Shown here: positions 19,447-30,573 of the stretch, in pieces | Layout: every line of letters begins with the position of its first letter | How positions within the stretch are numbered: position 1 is the first letter of the stretch | NCBI GenBank assembly: GCA_002205965.3 | Contig: NADL03000609.1 | Coordinates: 62,001-126,000 of the forward strand | Direction of reading: 5' to 3' | Length of the DNA: 64,000 bases | Origin: Kappaphycus alvarezii | Taxonomy: Eukaryota; Rhodophyta; Florideophyceae; Gigartinales; Solieriaceae | Made by a program: the position numbers and the translations under genes | The notes under the pieces: model-generated | Databases searched by the model: none | What the model was told of the DNA's origin: nothing | The model's input: the letters and a program-made list of their open reading frames with translations, nothing else

Positions 19447-19890
19447 ATGATTGGTTGTTGTATTGGTACCGATATCGCCGTCGACGTTACTGTTGCCCAC
19501 CCCTCCGCACGCCGCCACATTTCGCCAAGTACGGTTACTGCCGGCGCCGCCACGACACTCGCAAAGCGCGAGAAACATCGTCATTACGACACTTACTGCA
19601 ACCGAAACGATATCCTCCTCTCCCCCGTCGGGATTGATATCTATGGCGCCTTGGGCGACGACGGTAAGGCTTTTTTCCGCCGCCTTGCTTCCTTCGCTGC
19701 TTCCCGTCGCGGTTCCTCCCCTCAACAGGACCTCCGCGACTTCGTTACCCGTTTTGCATTGTCTCCAAATAATGCAGGCGCGACAAGTTTCTACCCGCCG
19801 CCCGCATCCGTAGTTAATTTATGAATACCCTCCGCACGCCTCTGTGCGACATTGTACGACAAATAAAGATCTACCACCACGTATTAGTTG
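19447..19890 (+). mobile_element. LINE-B 3' fragment, copy 2
   Basis: The 19447-19824 frame starts in CIGTDIAVDVTVAHPS, here with the catalytic Asp intact, and ends near the conserved TAATTTATGAATACCCTCCG. The 3' UTR finishes with AATAAAGATCTACCACCACG. It is an inverted near-copy of 11560-11960, more than 90 percent identical by eye. Confidence 0.75.
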
Positions 19891-20122
19891 TAGAGGGGCT
19901 AGTAGGAGGGTAGTATACAGGTAATGTTGAAAAAATAGGTAAAATCGCAGACCGCTCGCCAAATAAAAAAGGATAGGGTGTACAGTAAATGTAGGAAAAA
20001 TACCCAAAATCGCACATTCTGTATTATGACACGCAAGTTCCGTCTAATGTAAGCCCTTTTGAGTACAACCTGCGAAAAATCTGTCAAAAATCCTCAAAAT
20101 GAGAGCCAATCAAAAAATTTAG

Positions 20123-20153
<31 letters not shown>

Positions 20154-20487
20154 AGCGGCAGCAGCAAAGCTCAGTTCTAATTGGCTGTGGTTTTTTAATT
20201 TAGGAAATTTAAATTTCTTTCGACCAATGCGCACCAAGTGCACGCGTGCACTCTGCTGCGGTTAGCTGTAGATTTTTTAATACTCTATTGTCGTTGGCTG
20301 GTGCGATACCAATTTGGGCCAATGGGCTTGTGCCAAGCTGGCATGGCGCCGCCCATTGGCCCCTGGTCTAAGGTATTCCTGACTTAGTTTCCAGTGCACG
20401 GCTACAGTACCTAATTTCTGAACTACAGTACCAAATTTCCCTTTTCTTTCTCCAACGCCCCCACAAAACTCCGATCCATCCGCCAAC
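19891..20487. other. Spacer, no gene apart from the triplet repeat
   Basis: AT-rich up to 20.1 kb, then the triplet repeat, then sequence with ACAGTACC words that leads into the ORF1 5' UTR. No coding signal. Confidence 0.5.
20117..20170. repeat. CAT/CAG trinucleotide repeat
   Basis: Six CAT/ATC triplets followed by about ten CAG/GCA-type triplets. The flanking frame would read poly-Ser then poly-Ala but has no other protein character. Confidence 0.85.
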
Positions 20488-21555
20488 ATGGACAGCGGTG
20501 CCAAGGCGTAAGCCAAGTCATGCCCGACTTTGTGGGCACCAATCGTGAAGGCTCACAAAAGCCCCGAGTAGCTACCGTCCCCTCCACTGTGCGCGATTTC
20601 TGCCGACTGCAGGCAGGATCGCTTGCTCCGAATGCTTCATCGCACGAGGAGACCCCGACGCGTAGGAGCCGCACCCCAAACTGACAGCCCCTGTCGTCCT
20701 GAATGATATGACAGGATTACCTCCAACACTGGCCCCTATGATGTCCACGCTGGCTTTCTCTGCAGGCCCTCCACGCATTGGCGCCCTACCGGCATTGGAG
20801 CCCCGCCGGTATACGAAGACGAGCAAAAAAGCACACATCGGGAGATTGGACAATTGTTGTGCACTACGCAGCGGACTCCAACGACTTTTTAAAAATACTC
20901 CGGGGGATCTCAAACATTTGCGATGGCACCCCTCCCCACCAGCCCGCTTTTTCCAAGCTCAACGCCGAGCTCCCCACAACAGAGTCGAAAGTTGGCACTT
21001 GCGTCGCTGCTGCGCGCGAGCTTGCGTAGCTGAAGACCGTGGCCTCCAAAATAACACTGGAAAACAGGAAAGCCCTGGCGGGAGCAATCACCAGCCTCAT
21101 TGACGCAGCAGCAACAACACTTCCGGAAGGGGATGCTTTGGTTGAAACCTCTATTGCGAAATTCTACGCGGGGTGCGAAATCCTTTCTCCCGCAAAAAAC
21201 TGACTTGCATATGCAGCACACCCCACACGTAGCACCGGCGGCAGACAATCCACCAGCGGTCCACTACAACAACAAAGGTGAGACCCCGGGCAGTGGAGGG
21301 GAAACACTGGAGACCACCACAGTCCATGAAGAACCCGACAGTGCGACGCCACCAGCGACAAACAAAACCACCCTGGCCCCACGCCTACAGAACCCTCACC
21401 TGTCAACCTCAACTTTAGGGTCGCAAAAAACCAGGAAACAGGTGCAGCTAACCTCCTTACGCAACCAAAACCGGACGTTCCTGAAGTCCACTCCACACAC
21501 ATGGGGAAGACCGAACGACGCGCGAAACACACCCGCGCCCTGTCACAACGCATGA
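20488..21555 (+). pseudogene. LINE ORF1, copy 1
   Basis: The ATG at 20488 opens a frame homologous to the better copy at 29034: TGLPPTLAPMM, TLAFSAGPP, HREIGQLL (in place of GDWTIVVHYAAD), SRKLALASLLRA, ITSLIDAAATTL. After it comes a Pro/Thr-rich linker (21230-21555). Frameshifts are numerous. It probably encodes the nucleic-acid-binding first protein of a LINE; no zinc knuckle or RRM is visible, so the function is by position only. A LINE-A endonuclease follows directly at 21673 with RT missing. Confidence 0.6.
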
Positions 21556-21672
21556 AGGAGATGCGGACGGTGAAGACACAACTCGACCTATCCCCCCACT
21601 GGGAAAACGGGCGAGCAAGTCCTCTCGCCATTAGTCCCTCCCTCCTTTTCCCTTCCCCGTAACAATGCCCTG

Positions 21673-22300
21673 ATGTTTCCGACGACTTCCTCCGCACCCA
21701 ACGACCAGTCCACCCCTACCACTTCCCATGCGGCAGTGCAACAGCCGATTCCCAAAGGAGACTGCAGGAGGCAAGCATTCCGCGCATCCATGGGGATTAC
21801 GGGCTCTACAGAGTGGGTATTCTGTGCGTCACACCCTGGACTACAAACGCACATCGAGGCCCGACAATTTTCCCAGTGGCCCCGATATCACTGCCAAGTC
21901 CCGCTGATTGCTCCCGGCACACCATGCCCCGGAGCAAAGTGCCCTCACACACTGGACGTATATGGTGACCACCTCCTCCACTCCCTGCACGGCCCCCACA
22001 GGAGCGTCCGTCACGACCGGCAAGTGAATCTGTTGGCTACGGACCTGGCCAAAGCCGCCCGTCATCCCGTCGTAGAGCCGGGAGAAGGCCTCCACCGTAC
22101 TAGACCAGATATTCGGGCAATGGAAGCCGCGGGGAACTGACTTCTTCGACGTCACCTTTGTCAGTCCTCGCGCCATCGAATAGGAGAGTCAACACGTTCA
22201 ACCCCTTGACCACCCTAACGCAGCCCCAGCAGCGAAGCACAGAAAGTCCCATTCTTTCATTGCTACTTCCTCTCGAGGCAAACTCGTCCCCGTGCCGCGG
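21673..22300 (+). pseudogene. LINE-A REL endonuclease remnant, copy 3
   Basis: The frame opens MFPTTSSAPNDQ, then RQAFRASMGITGSTEWVFC, KCPHTLDVYGDHLLHSLHG, TRPDIRAM and, after a one-base shift near 22.13 kb, TDFFDVTFVSP. One zinc-module Cys is replaced (LLHS for LMHC). The tail begins (SFIATSSRGKLVPVP) but stops at about 22300, where the TACTGTAC palindrome array starts. RT is absent between ORF1 and this domain, an internal deletion. Confidence 0.75.
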
Positions 22301-22400
22301 TGGACGTACTGTACTGTGCTGTACTGTACGGTAAACAAACATACTGTACAGTACTGTACAGTAAAGAGCTGTATACATTAGTGTATACAGTACAGTACTA
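22301..22400. repeat. TACTGTACAGTAC palindromic array
   Basis: A run of overlapping TACTGTAC and GTACAGTA words. Similar shorter arrays occur at 28915-28955, 37118-37165, 37250-37375, 45630-45690 and 47890-47905. It abuts the truncated LINE tail. Confidence 0.7.
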
Positions 22401-22719
22401 CACTCAAATCCACCGTCATTTTGACGGACTGCGAGGGGTTGCGGTCTTCACAGCCTTGCGGGCTTTCGTCAAGCTCGCTCGTCCGGAGTTCTCGCCGTTG
22501 TCGTCGCCGTCTCTATTTGTAAGCCTATGTTCTTACAGCTGGAGTTTTTTAAGCCCCTGAATCCTTGGTTCAGGTGGTGGAGTTTTCTTCCGGTCCCCTT
22601 CTCGCTTGAGTGGGCAATTGGTTCAGCCATTGCCCGGAGTCGTCTGTCTAGCAGAACCCAAGGTCCTGTGTAATGCGGACTTGTCCTCAAACAATAAAGC
22701 GTCATTCTTCCTTCTATAC
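22401..22719. other. Unassigned GC-balanced segment
   Basis: Between the palindrome array and copia-1. It contains AATAAAG near 22693 but no coding signal or recognised repeat. It may be a gene 3' end or a further element remnant. Confidence 0.3.
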
Positions 22720-22727
22720 AGTACTGT

Positions 22728-23131
22728 TGTACAGTGCATACTGTAAAAATGGTCTTGTCCAATCGCGGGCCACGACTACAGTGACTTGGCAACTTCGATG
22801 ACTTGTGCCGTATTTGACAGGTGGCAGTACTGGTGTATGATGCTACCGGTAATACAGTACTGTACTTATCGAGCTGTTACCACTCCTCTGTTGCCATGCG
22901 AACGGCTATATAAGCAGAGCTCTTCGCCCGATCGAGGCGATAAGAGAGAGAGGAGAGGATAGGAAAAAGCGGTCAATCGGACTTACCTACCTACCCGTTT
23001 GTAAACTATTTATGGCGATCGGTCCAATGAAACACACCAAGTACGGACTGCAACGGCATCCCAGGGGCTTTTGTACACGTTCACTGTGCCTTTCTTCCTC
23101 GCCCCTCCTCGCTGAAACTACGCATACTACA
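22728..23131 (+). repeat. Copia-1 5' LTR
   Basis: Starts TGTACAGTGCATACTG and ends CATACTACA. It contains GGCTATATAAG near 22905, a likely TATA box, followed by a GATCGAGGCGATAAGAGAG leader shared with the 3' LTR. Confidence 0.85.
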
Positions 23132-23144
23132 GCTATGGGCCCAG
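23132..23144 (+). promoter_or_regulatory. Copia-1 primer-binding site
   Basis: GCTATGGGCCCAG directly after the LTR. Apart from one base it complements the anticodon arm of eukaryotic initiator methionine tRNA (CTGGGCCCATAAC), the half-tRNA primer known for Drosophila copia. Copia-2 has the perfect version. Confidence 0.7.
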
Positions 23145-24470
23145 GGAAGGACTTCGCGAAAGGCTTTGGCATGATGAACTCTCCGGTATTCGAACCGGAT
23201 CAAGACCTTGTGTGTAGGAAGGAGGTTGTGGGCTGGGTTGATTTGATTGCAGCCGCTGCAGAAATGGAGAAGACAAGTTCTACAAAACGGGTTTCCATAC
23301 TCTTGGACGTCAGCTCTATGACAGAGGTTTTCGCTAAGCTCAGGAAAGTCTCGCTGATGAAGCACATAAGAAAGGCAAGATCGATTACAAGCAGAATGAC
23401 CAGATCAAGGCTGTCCAGGAGATTGTAAACTTGATTGCACAGTATCCTCCCATCTCTGTTGTTACGCGCCTCATTGACTGTTTTAATGAGGTCAGTTCTT
23501 GCAGACGCAAGAACGATGAGCACTTGAACCGCTATGTCTCAAGGTTTAGTGGGTTAGCCGCCGAACACCTGATGAAAGCCGGTTCAACCAGCCAATCTCA
23601 AATCGGAGAAGTACTGGAAAAACCCTGCTCAATAACGCCGCTCTCTCAAAGCATCTGTGACCAACGCCAAGCTCTGACTTACTGGAATGGCGAATGAAAG
23701 AAGCAAGGGAAAGATACGCGCTGAGAAAAAGTTCACATTGACTTTGGATGAGGCACAGAGATATCTTTGAGTACCAGAAAGCTTGCCGTTTCGATTTCAA
23801 GAGTCTCTGTGAGTTCAGTTGTACTGGAAACTCTCCATCAGGAAGACGACGGCTCGGTTCAATGATACGTGTCGAGATGTCAAGCTCATCTTCGGTAATA
23901 TCAGGAAACTAAATGGTACTCGAGATAAAGCCAAATCCATTGCTTCCTTTGGTCATGTTGCACACTTAAGTCTGGATGACGTGGTTGATGTACTCTGATC
24001 TCTTGCCAGACTACCACAGAACTGAAGCCTCGGTAACAAAGCTCAAATTGAGTCTGCAGTTGACTTATATAGTTAGAAGTTTCTTTGGAAGTCAAGAGAA
24101 TAATTAACGAGACTCAAGGATCAGAAACCAGTCAACTCATCGCGCTTTCAACGGAAAGAACGGGAAGATTACGGCAACGACGGATAATTACAAATCCGAT
24201 CGGATGGCAAGAGAAGAAGTCAACAATGCTGGCGGAACTCGTCGGAGAAGCCTGCATGGACTGTGGAAGAAGGAACACGCTCGAGGTGATTTTAAGTGCC
24301 CGCATCCGAGCTATGCCACTTTGAAGATCCGAGAAGCAAAAGATCGCCATGACGAAGATTCCGAAAGAAACAGAATACCTGAAAACTTCAATGGGTATTT
24401 TCGTCCGGGCTCCAAGCATTCCAAGGCAAAGGAGCCTGGTAAGCGGATCCCTACAAGTCCGATATGATGC
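23133..24470 (+). pseudogene. gag: Copia-1 gag
   Basis: Readable from MGPGKDFAKGFGMM near 23135, on through KEVVGWVDLIAAAAEM. Frame changes follow near 23.42 and 23.7 kb. A zinc-knuckle remnant (CMDCG, then DFKCPHP) lies near 24.26-24.3 kb. The order and helical character fit a copia Gag, but identity rests mainly on position between primer site and integrase. Stops make it non-functional. Confidence 0.55.
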
Positions 24471-25129
24471 ATTCAGACGACCCAAATCCTATATTGGACG
24501 GGTTTCCCAAATCGGTTGGCGGAATAAAGTCAGCGGTAGCGCTTCTTTGGCGATGGGCATCGAATTCAAGTTGATCCTCTAGATTGTGTGAAATTCTACC
24601 ACGTTACGTGAGAATTGCAGCGATGCGAATCACATTCGGTATATGGAGACTTCCTCTTGAAGACTTGAAAGGGAATAAAATCGTTATTCCGTTCTACGTA
24701 CGAAGGGCGATGGTCCTCTTCTACTGGAAATTGTGTCTTGAGAAGTCAGATGTACTCAATTCACAAAACCTCGTGTTCTTATAATACCACCAGGTGTTTT
24801 CGAGGGATTGGATAGCAAAATCGTGCTTCCAATCTACGTTGCTGAAGGTAGAGAAACTCGAACTCACCTTCATGTTGTCATGAGCCAAATATCCAAAATT
24901 AAAGCTATTTGCGACACAGCGGGCTCTGCTTGGAACAAAAGGAGATTGGGACAACCAAGTAACAAAAACTCACGCTTCATGGAAATTATGCGAAATACTT
25001 CTCATCAAAACTTCACCTGTACTCGCACTTACCTCTGAAGGACATGAAAGATCTTTGCAAACGGGGCGGAGTTCTTTCTCCAGTCTTGAAAAGCTCTAGA
25101 AGCAGTTGTGCAAAAGTGCTCTAGCTGCA

Positions 25130-26031
25130 AGACGACTGGAAGGCACTCAACGTGTGCAAGATAACCTTGCGGAGTCCACTTCGAACCTTTAACGAGGAAG
25201 TGCAAATCGATTTCATGTACGTGGTTGAATTAACGAAGTACCCAATATTCCATATGAAAGATCTGGCTTCACTTTTGTAACGCAGTCGTTGTGTTGACCA
25301 GGGATATGGAAGAAGCTGCAAGGCTCCTTGAAACTCACTGGATCGCGGTGAATGGAGCGCCTGCATCAATATCGTTTGATCAGGAATTCGACAATGATGA
25401 TTTTTGCAAAACGTTGCAAAAACATGGCATCAAACCGAAACCTCGCCCTGCGAGGAGACACAGCAAAATTGGTTCAGTGGAAAGTGCAAACTTCACTCTG
25501 CGTCAGATGTCACTGCGTATTCTCAAGGATGCAATTCACGAACGAAACACGAAGGGTTCTTCGTTCACAGCTCAAGAAATAGTCTCAAGAGCTGTTCTTG
25601 CGACGAATCTTCTTCGTGGAAACAATCGTGTCAGTTCCTTTGAACTTGCAAGAGGATACAAACCATCCATTCTTGGTCTACCACAGATGCCAGCGGACTC
25701 CGAGTTAATTGACGCAATTATGAGCAAGTTGCACGCCACGCTCTCAAAGGTGCTGGAATCTCGATCACCAAAAACTGTTCCTTCAAACATTCTCACACGG
25801 GGAACTCCAGTATATTTCTTTGAGAAGCAAACAAAGCATGGTATTTGGAATTTGGGTTACGTCCAAAACGCAAAAGAACATTTCGTCGAGCTCACACGGA
25901 GCAAATACGGAACCGGGAAACGGCTGAAAGTCGCATACGAGGACATACGCTACCCATCTTCATCCCTTTTGCAAGAGTTGGACAGTATCGAATTCAGAAC
26001 AAGGACAGGGCAATCAGATCCCGTTGGATGA
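25130..26031 (+). pseudogene. pol: Copia-1 integrase
   Basis: A pre-integrase zinc remnant (CSSCKTTGRH) and TFNEEVQIDFMYV (first core Asp) are readable in shifted frames from 25.1 kb. The 246-residue frame 25291-26031 gives the rest of the core: SISFDQEFDND (second Asp region), KIGSVESANFTLRQM (the Glu region), FELARGYKPSILGLP and a C-terminal SH3-like part (YFFEKQTKHGIWNLG). The TFNE segment matches copia-3 (SKTFNEVVCLDHFYLDEI), so the two are one lineage. Confidence 0.72.
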
Positions 26032-26559
26032 AGAAGGTGCATCTATTGCCGCTGCACCTATCTGTCTGCTTCTACCAAGACCAATACCAGAGATTGAAAA
26101 GTCTCAGAACCAAGCTGTCAATGAAGAAAATCGTTCTCGAGTCGTGTCGATGACATCGAGAGTTCTCGGATAATCGTTCCAGAGTCAAAATCGTTCCTTG
26201 TGACTGAGATTACTGCCAATCGGGCAAAGTACAAGAACGTCGAAGTTGATACAAAAAAGATTACTCCAACTAGTCGATCGGACAAAGATGTTGGAAGTAC
26301 CACTCTTGAGGGAGTAACGAAGTTTCCGAAAGAGTTGAAGTCACAGAAGCAAGCAATACTTCGCCAAATTCGAATCGCGATTGGTGATGAGCCTGTGACG
26401 GAAAACAAAATCGCTTCGATCGCACCAGGGTGACTTATTGATGAATCTATCGCGAAGGAAAACTCCAATTACAAGGATAAAAACGCGTATGAGGAAGTGT
26501 ATATTAGAAGCTCACCCAGAGATGCAAATCTTATATCGCATTTCATCCGTAAGGACTAG

Positions 26560-27870
26560 GCAACGGCTCAGTTTCCTGTTATACGGGCTCTTCTTTGCGC
26601 TGCAGCGATACTTCGACTTTCGTTAGCAACGATTGACATCTCTGGTGCATTTCTCCAATCGGGACCGTTGAATCGCAACGTCTATGTCCGCCTGCCCAAA
26701 GGATGGACTACGAATAGCTTCTTCGTGTGGAAGCTTCTCGTCCTTACGGTCTCGTAGAATCAGGCCGTTTGTGGCAACTTGCAGTCGAAGAATGGATGTT
26801 CGACAATGAAATTGAAAGTTCCCCTGGAATACCGAAATTATTTCTGAAACGTGAATCAACTGGAAATCTGCTTATCATTGTTTGCTAAAGTTGTGGCCGA
26901 ATTTCTTCTGGCTGGAAATGCACAAAAGATTTACGATTTACATTCGGTGATTTCCAAACGTTCTTAGGTCAGCAGATTCATTTCTGATTCGAACTTGGTT
27001 TTCAGCAGACTCCACATCTTCCAGGACAGTGATCTTGAAATAACTGTCTCAATGGAGGATATTTGGATACTATTGTCAAACCACCATCAGACCGCAATAG
27101 AATGAAGGATCAAGGAGCTAAATGATCACCGGATGAACTTGAGCTGTTTCAAGCTCTTGCTGGACAGCTGAATTGGTTTGGGCATGGTTTTCTCAGTCCT
27201 GCTGCATTTGTGTCTAGTATATTGCAGCAATGGACTTCCGAGCTCAAAGTGCGCCACTGGGTGACGCAAATCGGGCTTTTGATGAGATTCGCCAACTCAC
27301 TCCAGTCCTCACGTATCATGTGTCTTCTAATCGTGAAGTCAGTGCTAACGATGCGGCATATTTAGCATATTCTGACGTAAACCAAGGGAATTCGTCCTAC
27401 GGCCAAACGAGATACTTTTCGGGAATATTCTTTCCACATTCTAAAATATTCCGTGCCATTGACTGGCACAGATTCAAGCAAGCTCGAGTCTCGTTCTCGT
27501 CCATGGGAGCATAGATATTTGCAGCGGCAGAGTCAGCCGGTCGTGCTGGACTCATGGCATACTGCCTATCCAAGGTGTACGCTTCTGGCAGCTCCCTGTC
27601 ACTTATCTTGACGGTTGATTCACATGATCTACTCGGCCATCACTACTATTCACGAAATTCGTGATTATAGGCTCCGTCCAACAGTTGAAAGGCTTAGAGT
27701 CTCCTTTGAATCCGTCGAGATGGCTGTAATACAGTGGATAAAAGCACAAATAACTTGGCTGATGCATTGAAAAAGCCGACCTTAAATACTTTCCGAAAAC
27801 TTAACCGGACTTATGCAATTGGATGTCAAGACTCGGAGATCCATAATGATGCTGAGAGAGTGAAGACAGA
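26560..27870 (+). pseudogene. pol: Copia-1 reverse transcriptase and RNase H
   Basis: RT: LRLSLATIDISGAFLQ and NRNVYVRLPKGW are diagnostic of copia RT, then PYGLVESGRLWQLAVEEW. The active-site position reads KVVAEFLLAG (GCC GAA at 26896-26901), whereas copia-3 has KIVDDLKVAG, so both catalytic Asp residues are gone; a stop also lies just before. RNase H: AESAGRAGLMAYCLSKVYA near 27.53 kb and NLADALKKPT near 27.75 kb. Multiple frameshifts. Clearly dead. Confidence 0.72.
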
Positions 27871-27980
27871 TTGAGAACTTGAGACCAAAAGAAGAAACAT
27901 CTTCTAGCTTAACCGATGTACCCACGGATTTCCAGCAATCTCTCCTGTTTTGGTTAAGTTATTATTCAATTGATGGTCCA

Positions 27981-28106
27981 ATTCTGTGTTTACATTTCTG
28001 TAAGCATGCTTAAACAAGAGTTAGTGCATACCCGGTGCCATAAATTCTGTGTTTACATTTCTGTAAGCATGCTTAAACAAGAGTTAGTGCATACCCGGTG
28101 CCATAG
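27981..28106. repeat. 63-bp tandem duplication
   Basis: Two nearly perfect units (27981-28043 and 28044-28106) beginning ATTCTGTGTTTACATTTC. The unit is a multiple of three. It lies between RNase H and the polypurine tract of copia-1. Confidence 0.9.
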
Positions 28107-28516
28107 TACTGCTGCAAAATTCATCTTCTGTAACACGTGGCAGTTGTTGTTGGATGAGTTATGTGCATCAGAAATTGCTGGCACATTATGTCGACAGGTG
28201 AAAATGAACATCTATGGCAGAGAATGCTCCTTTATAGGCAGGACTTCCGACGATAAGGTGTTGAAATTTACTCAACTTAGGAGTGCTTTATGTCGTGCAG
28301 CATTTCGTACCATACTGTACATTTCTGATGCTCATGAATAGGGACTACTGTTGGATTAAGACTGTTAATGCGATATAAAAATACTGTACTGTGCGTGGCA
28401 TGTAAAACGGTTGAATTAAAGATATTCGAGATGCACAGAAATTATTTGTCTTTTCTAGTAATTTACTGTGTTAATATTTTACTTGGGCCTACTGTCGGTT
28501 CGGACAGTTTCAGACC

Positions 28517-28531
28517 AACAGGGGGGTAAGG
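28517..28531 (+). promoter_or_regulatory. Copia-1 polypurine tract
   Basis: AACAGGGGGGTAAGG directly before the TGTACAGTG start of the 3' LTR; primes plus-strand synthesis. Confidence 0.75.
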
Positions 28532-28917
28532 TGTACAGTGCATACTGTACAAACAGTCTTGCCCAATCGCGGGCCACGACTACAGTGACTTGGCAACTTC
28601 GATGACTACTGCCGTATTTGACAGGTGCAGTACTGGTGTATGATGCTACCGGTAATACAATACTGTACTTATCGAGCTGGTACCACTCAACGGCTATATA
28701 AGGCAGAGCTCTCCGCCCGATCGAGGCGATAAGAGAGAGAGGAGAGGATAGGAAAAAGCGGTCAATCGGACTCCTACCTACCCGTGTGTCAACTATGTAT
28801 GGCGATCGGCCTAATTAAACACACCGAATACGGGACTGCAACGGCATCCCGGAGCTTTTGTACCCGTTCACTGTGCCTTCCTTCCTCACCCCCCTCGCTG
28901 ACTCTAGGCATACTACA
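28532..28917 (+). repeat. Copia-1 3' LTR
   Basis: 386 bp, matching 22728-23131 at about 90 percent by eye, with small deletions. The divergence between the LTRs points to an old insertion. Confidence 0.85.
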
Positions 28918-29033
28918 AGTACTGTACTGTATACAGTAACGTATACATTACTGCTTTTCCCCTTCTTGTACCTTCGCTTCGCTCGTCTTCCCTTCCTCTT
29001 CCTCCAACGCTCCCCACAAATTCTCGATCCAGA

Positions 29034-30435
29034 ATGGAAAGAGCCGCCAAGGCCAAGGCCAAGGCGCGACCGCCTTCGTGGGCACAGATCGTTAAGGCCA
29101 ACACGAGTCCTTGACTTGCTACTGTCCCGTCTACCGTATGAGATTTCTGTCGACTGCAGACAGGATCGCTTGACCTGGCCACCCCACCGCAGGTCGAGAC
29201 TTCAACGCGCCGGAGTCGCGTGCCCACACCGAACGCACCTATCCACCTGAATGGAATGACAGGCTTACCTCCTACATTGGCCCCGATGATGGACACGCTG
29301 GCTTTCTCCGCAGGTCTTCCAAGCAGCGGAGCCCTACTGGCCTATGAGGATGCGCAAGCTAGCTTGCTAATTGCAGCTGAAGATGCTGAAGTACCCCTGC
29401 CCAAGCACGCCCTCATTACATCGGGAGACTGGACAATTGTTGTGCACTACGCCGCGGATAAGAATAGCTGGGCTGTAGTCTGATCGATAGAACTAAAAGG
29501 GTGTAGAACAGTGTATACTGTTCAGAGATCCGATAGTCTCGGTAATTCTTTACTCTCAAAGCACTCTCAGACATTAAGTAGCAAAACACATTACAATAAT
29601 AACGCATACGGTTGCATCATGAAGCAACCTGATGACAAGTATTGTATTACTGTTGCAACATGAAGCACCAGATGATTCCAGACGACAAGTAATACAATAA
29701 CAATTAATACAATACAAATTCAAATATGACCGGTCGTCATATTCATAGCGGACTCCCAAGATCTCTTGAAAATACTCCATGAGATCCCCAACATTTACAA
29801 TGGTGCTCGCCTTTCCCCAAACTCCCTTTCTGAGCTCATCGCCGAGCTCCCCACAACCGAGTGGAAAGTTGGCACTTGCGTCGCTGCTGCGCGCGAAGTC
29901 GCAAAGCTCAAAACCGTGGCCCCCGAAATCACAATGGAAAACCGCAAAGCCCTGGCGGGAGCAATCACCCGCCTCGTCGACACAGCAGCAGCAACCCTCC
30001 AAGAGGGATGTCTTCGTGGAAAATTTCATCACTACGTTCTACGCGGGATGCGAGAACCTCGCTCCCCCAAAGATTGACTCAGATGCTGAAGCATCCAAGG
30101 ACAACACTTCCGGACCCGAAACTCCCACTGCGACCAAAACTGATACAGCCCCACACACTCAAATCGATCAACAAGAAAATGATGCACCCTTAGAAGAACC
30201 CGAGGATGAAATGCCACCCGTGACAGGCAAAACCTCCAATCCCAACACAACTGCAGACCCAACGCCGCCTGCCAAGACAGCCAACAGGGTCGCATCACAA
30301 CAGAAGGGATCTGTCGCCCAACGGCCAAAGGACATTCACTCTAATCGTCCCGGGAACCCCTCTACCTCGGCGAAGACCACGGAACTGCGTGCAAACCTCA
30401 CTCGCGCCCCTTCCCAACGCATGCTGGACATGTAA
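29034..30435 (+). pseudogene. LINE ORF1, copy 2
   Basis: The ATG at 29034 opens with a Lys/Ala-rich stretch and PPSWAQIVKA. Then TGLPPTLAPMMDTLAFSAG, GDWTIVVHYAADK, a 289-bp insertion (29459-29747), LLKILHEIPNIYNGA, TEWKVGTCVAAAREVAKL, ITRLVDTAAATL and a long acidic, Pro/Thr-rich linker to 30435. It is the best-preserved ORF1 of the window. No RRM or CCHC is visible. It is probably the RNA-binding first ORF of a LINE, placed here upstream of LINE-D; the copy at 20488 precedes a LINE-A endonuclease, so its parent lineage is not certain. Confidence 0.62.
29459..29747. mobile_element. 289-bp non-autonomous insertion in ORF1
   Basis: The sister ORF1 copy (20.87 kb) reads straight through GCGGACTCC; here GCGGA occurs at both ends of the insert (29454-29458; 29748-29752), a 5-bp target duplication. 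The insert ends are TAAGAATA and, reverse-complemented, TATGAATA (7 of 8 matched), so short terminal inverted repeats are possible. Non-coding. Probably a MITE-like DNA transposon. Confidence 0.65.
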
Positions 30436-30573
30436 ACGAAGAAGGCAAAGCTATCCGTGGTCCTACTGCAGGAGACAAGGGAACTAAAGCATCTCGCAAC
30501 TAGTCACTCCTCCAGCTTCGCTTTCCTCCCCTAAACCTGTACATATGCCACCCACAACCAAGAGAGCTCCCCG

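Larger units (their letters stand above)
22728..28917 (+). mobile_element. Copia-1, a degraded Ty1/copia-type element
   Basis: It is bounded by two LTRs of 404 and 386 bp with TG/CA ends, has a primer site after the 5' LTR and a polypurine tract before the 3' LTR. Internal order is gag, zinc knuckle, integrase, RT, RNase H, as in copia. The 8-bp word AGTACTGT flanks both ends (22720-22727; 28918-28925). A 5-bp duplication is usual, and the flanks are low-complexity, so the true duplication is uncertain. All ORFs are broken. Confidence 0.85.

Noticed and set aside
20059..20265. Poly-Ser/poly-Ala protein
   Set aside because: Translation of a CAT/CAG microsatellite without conserved flanks.
22720..28925. 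8-bp AGTACTGT flanks taken as a true target duplication of copia-1
   Set aside because: Copia elements normally make 5-bp duplications and the site lies in TACTGTAC low-complexity DNA, so the match may be chance.
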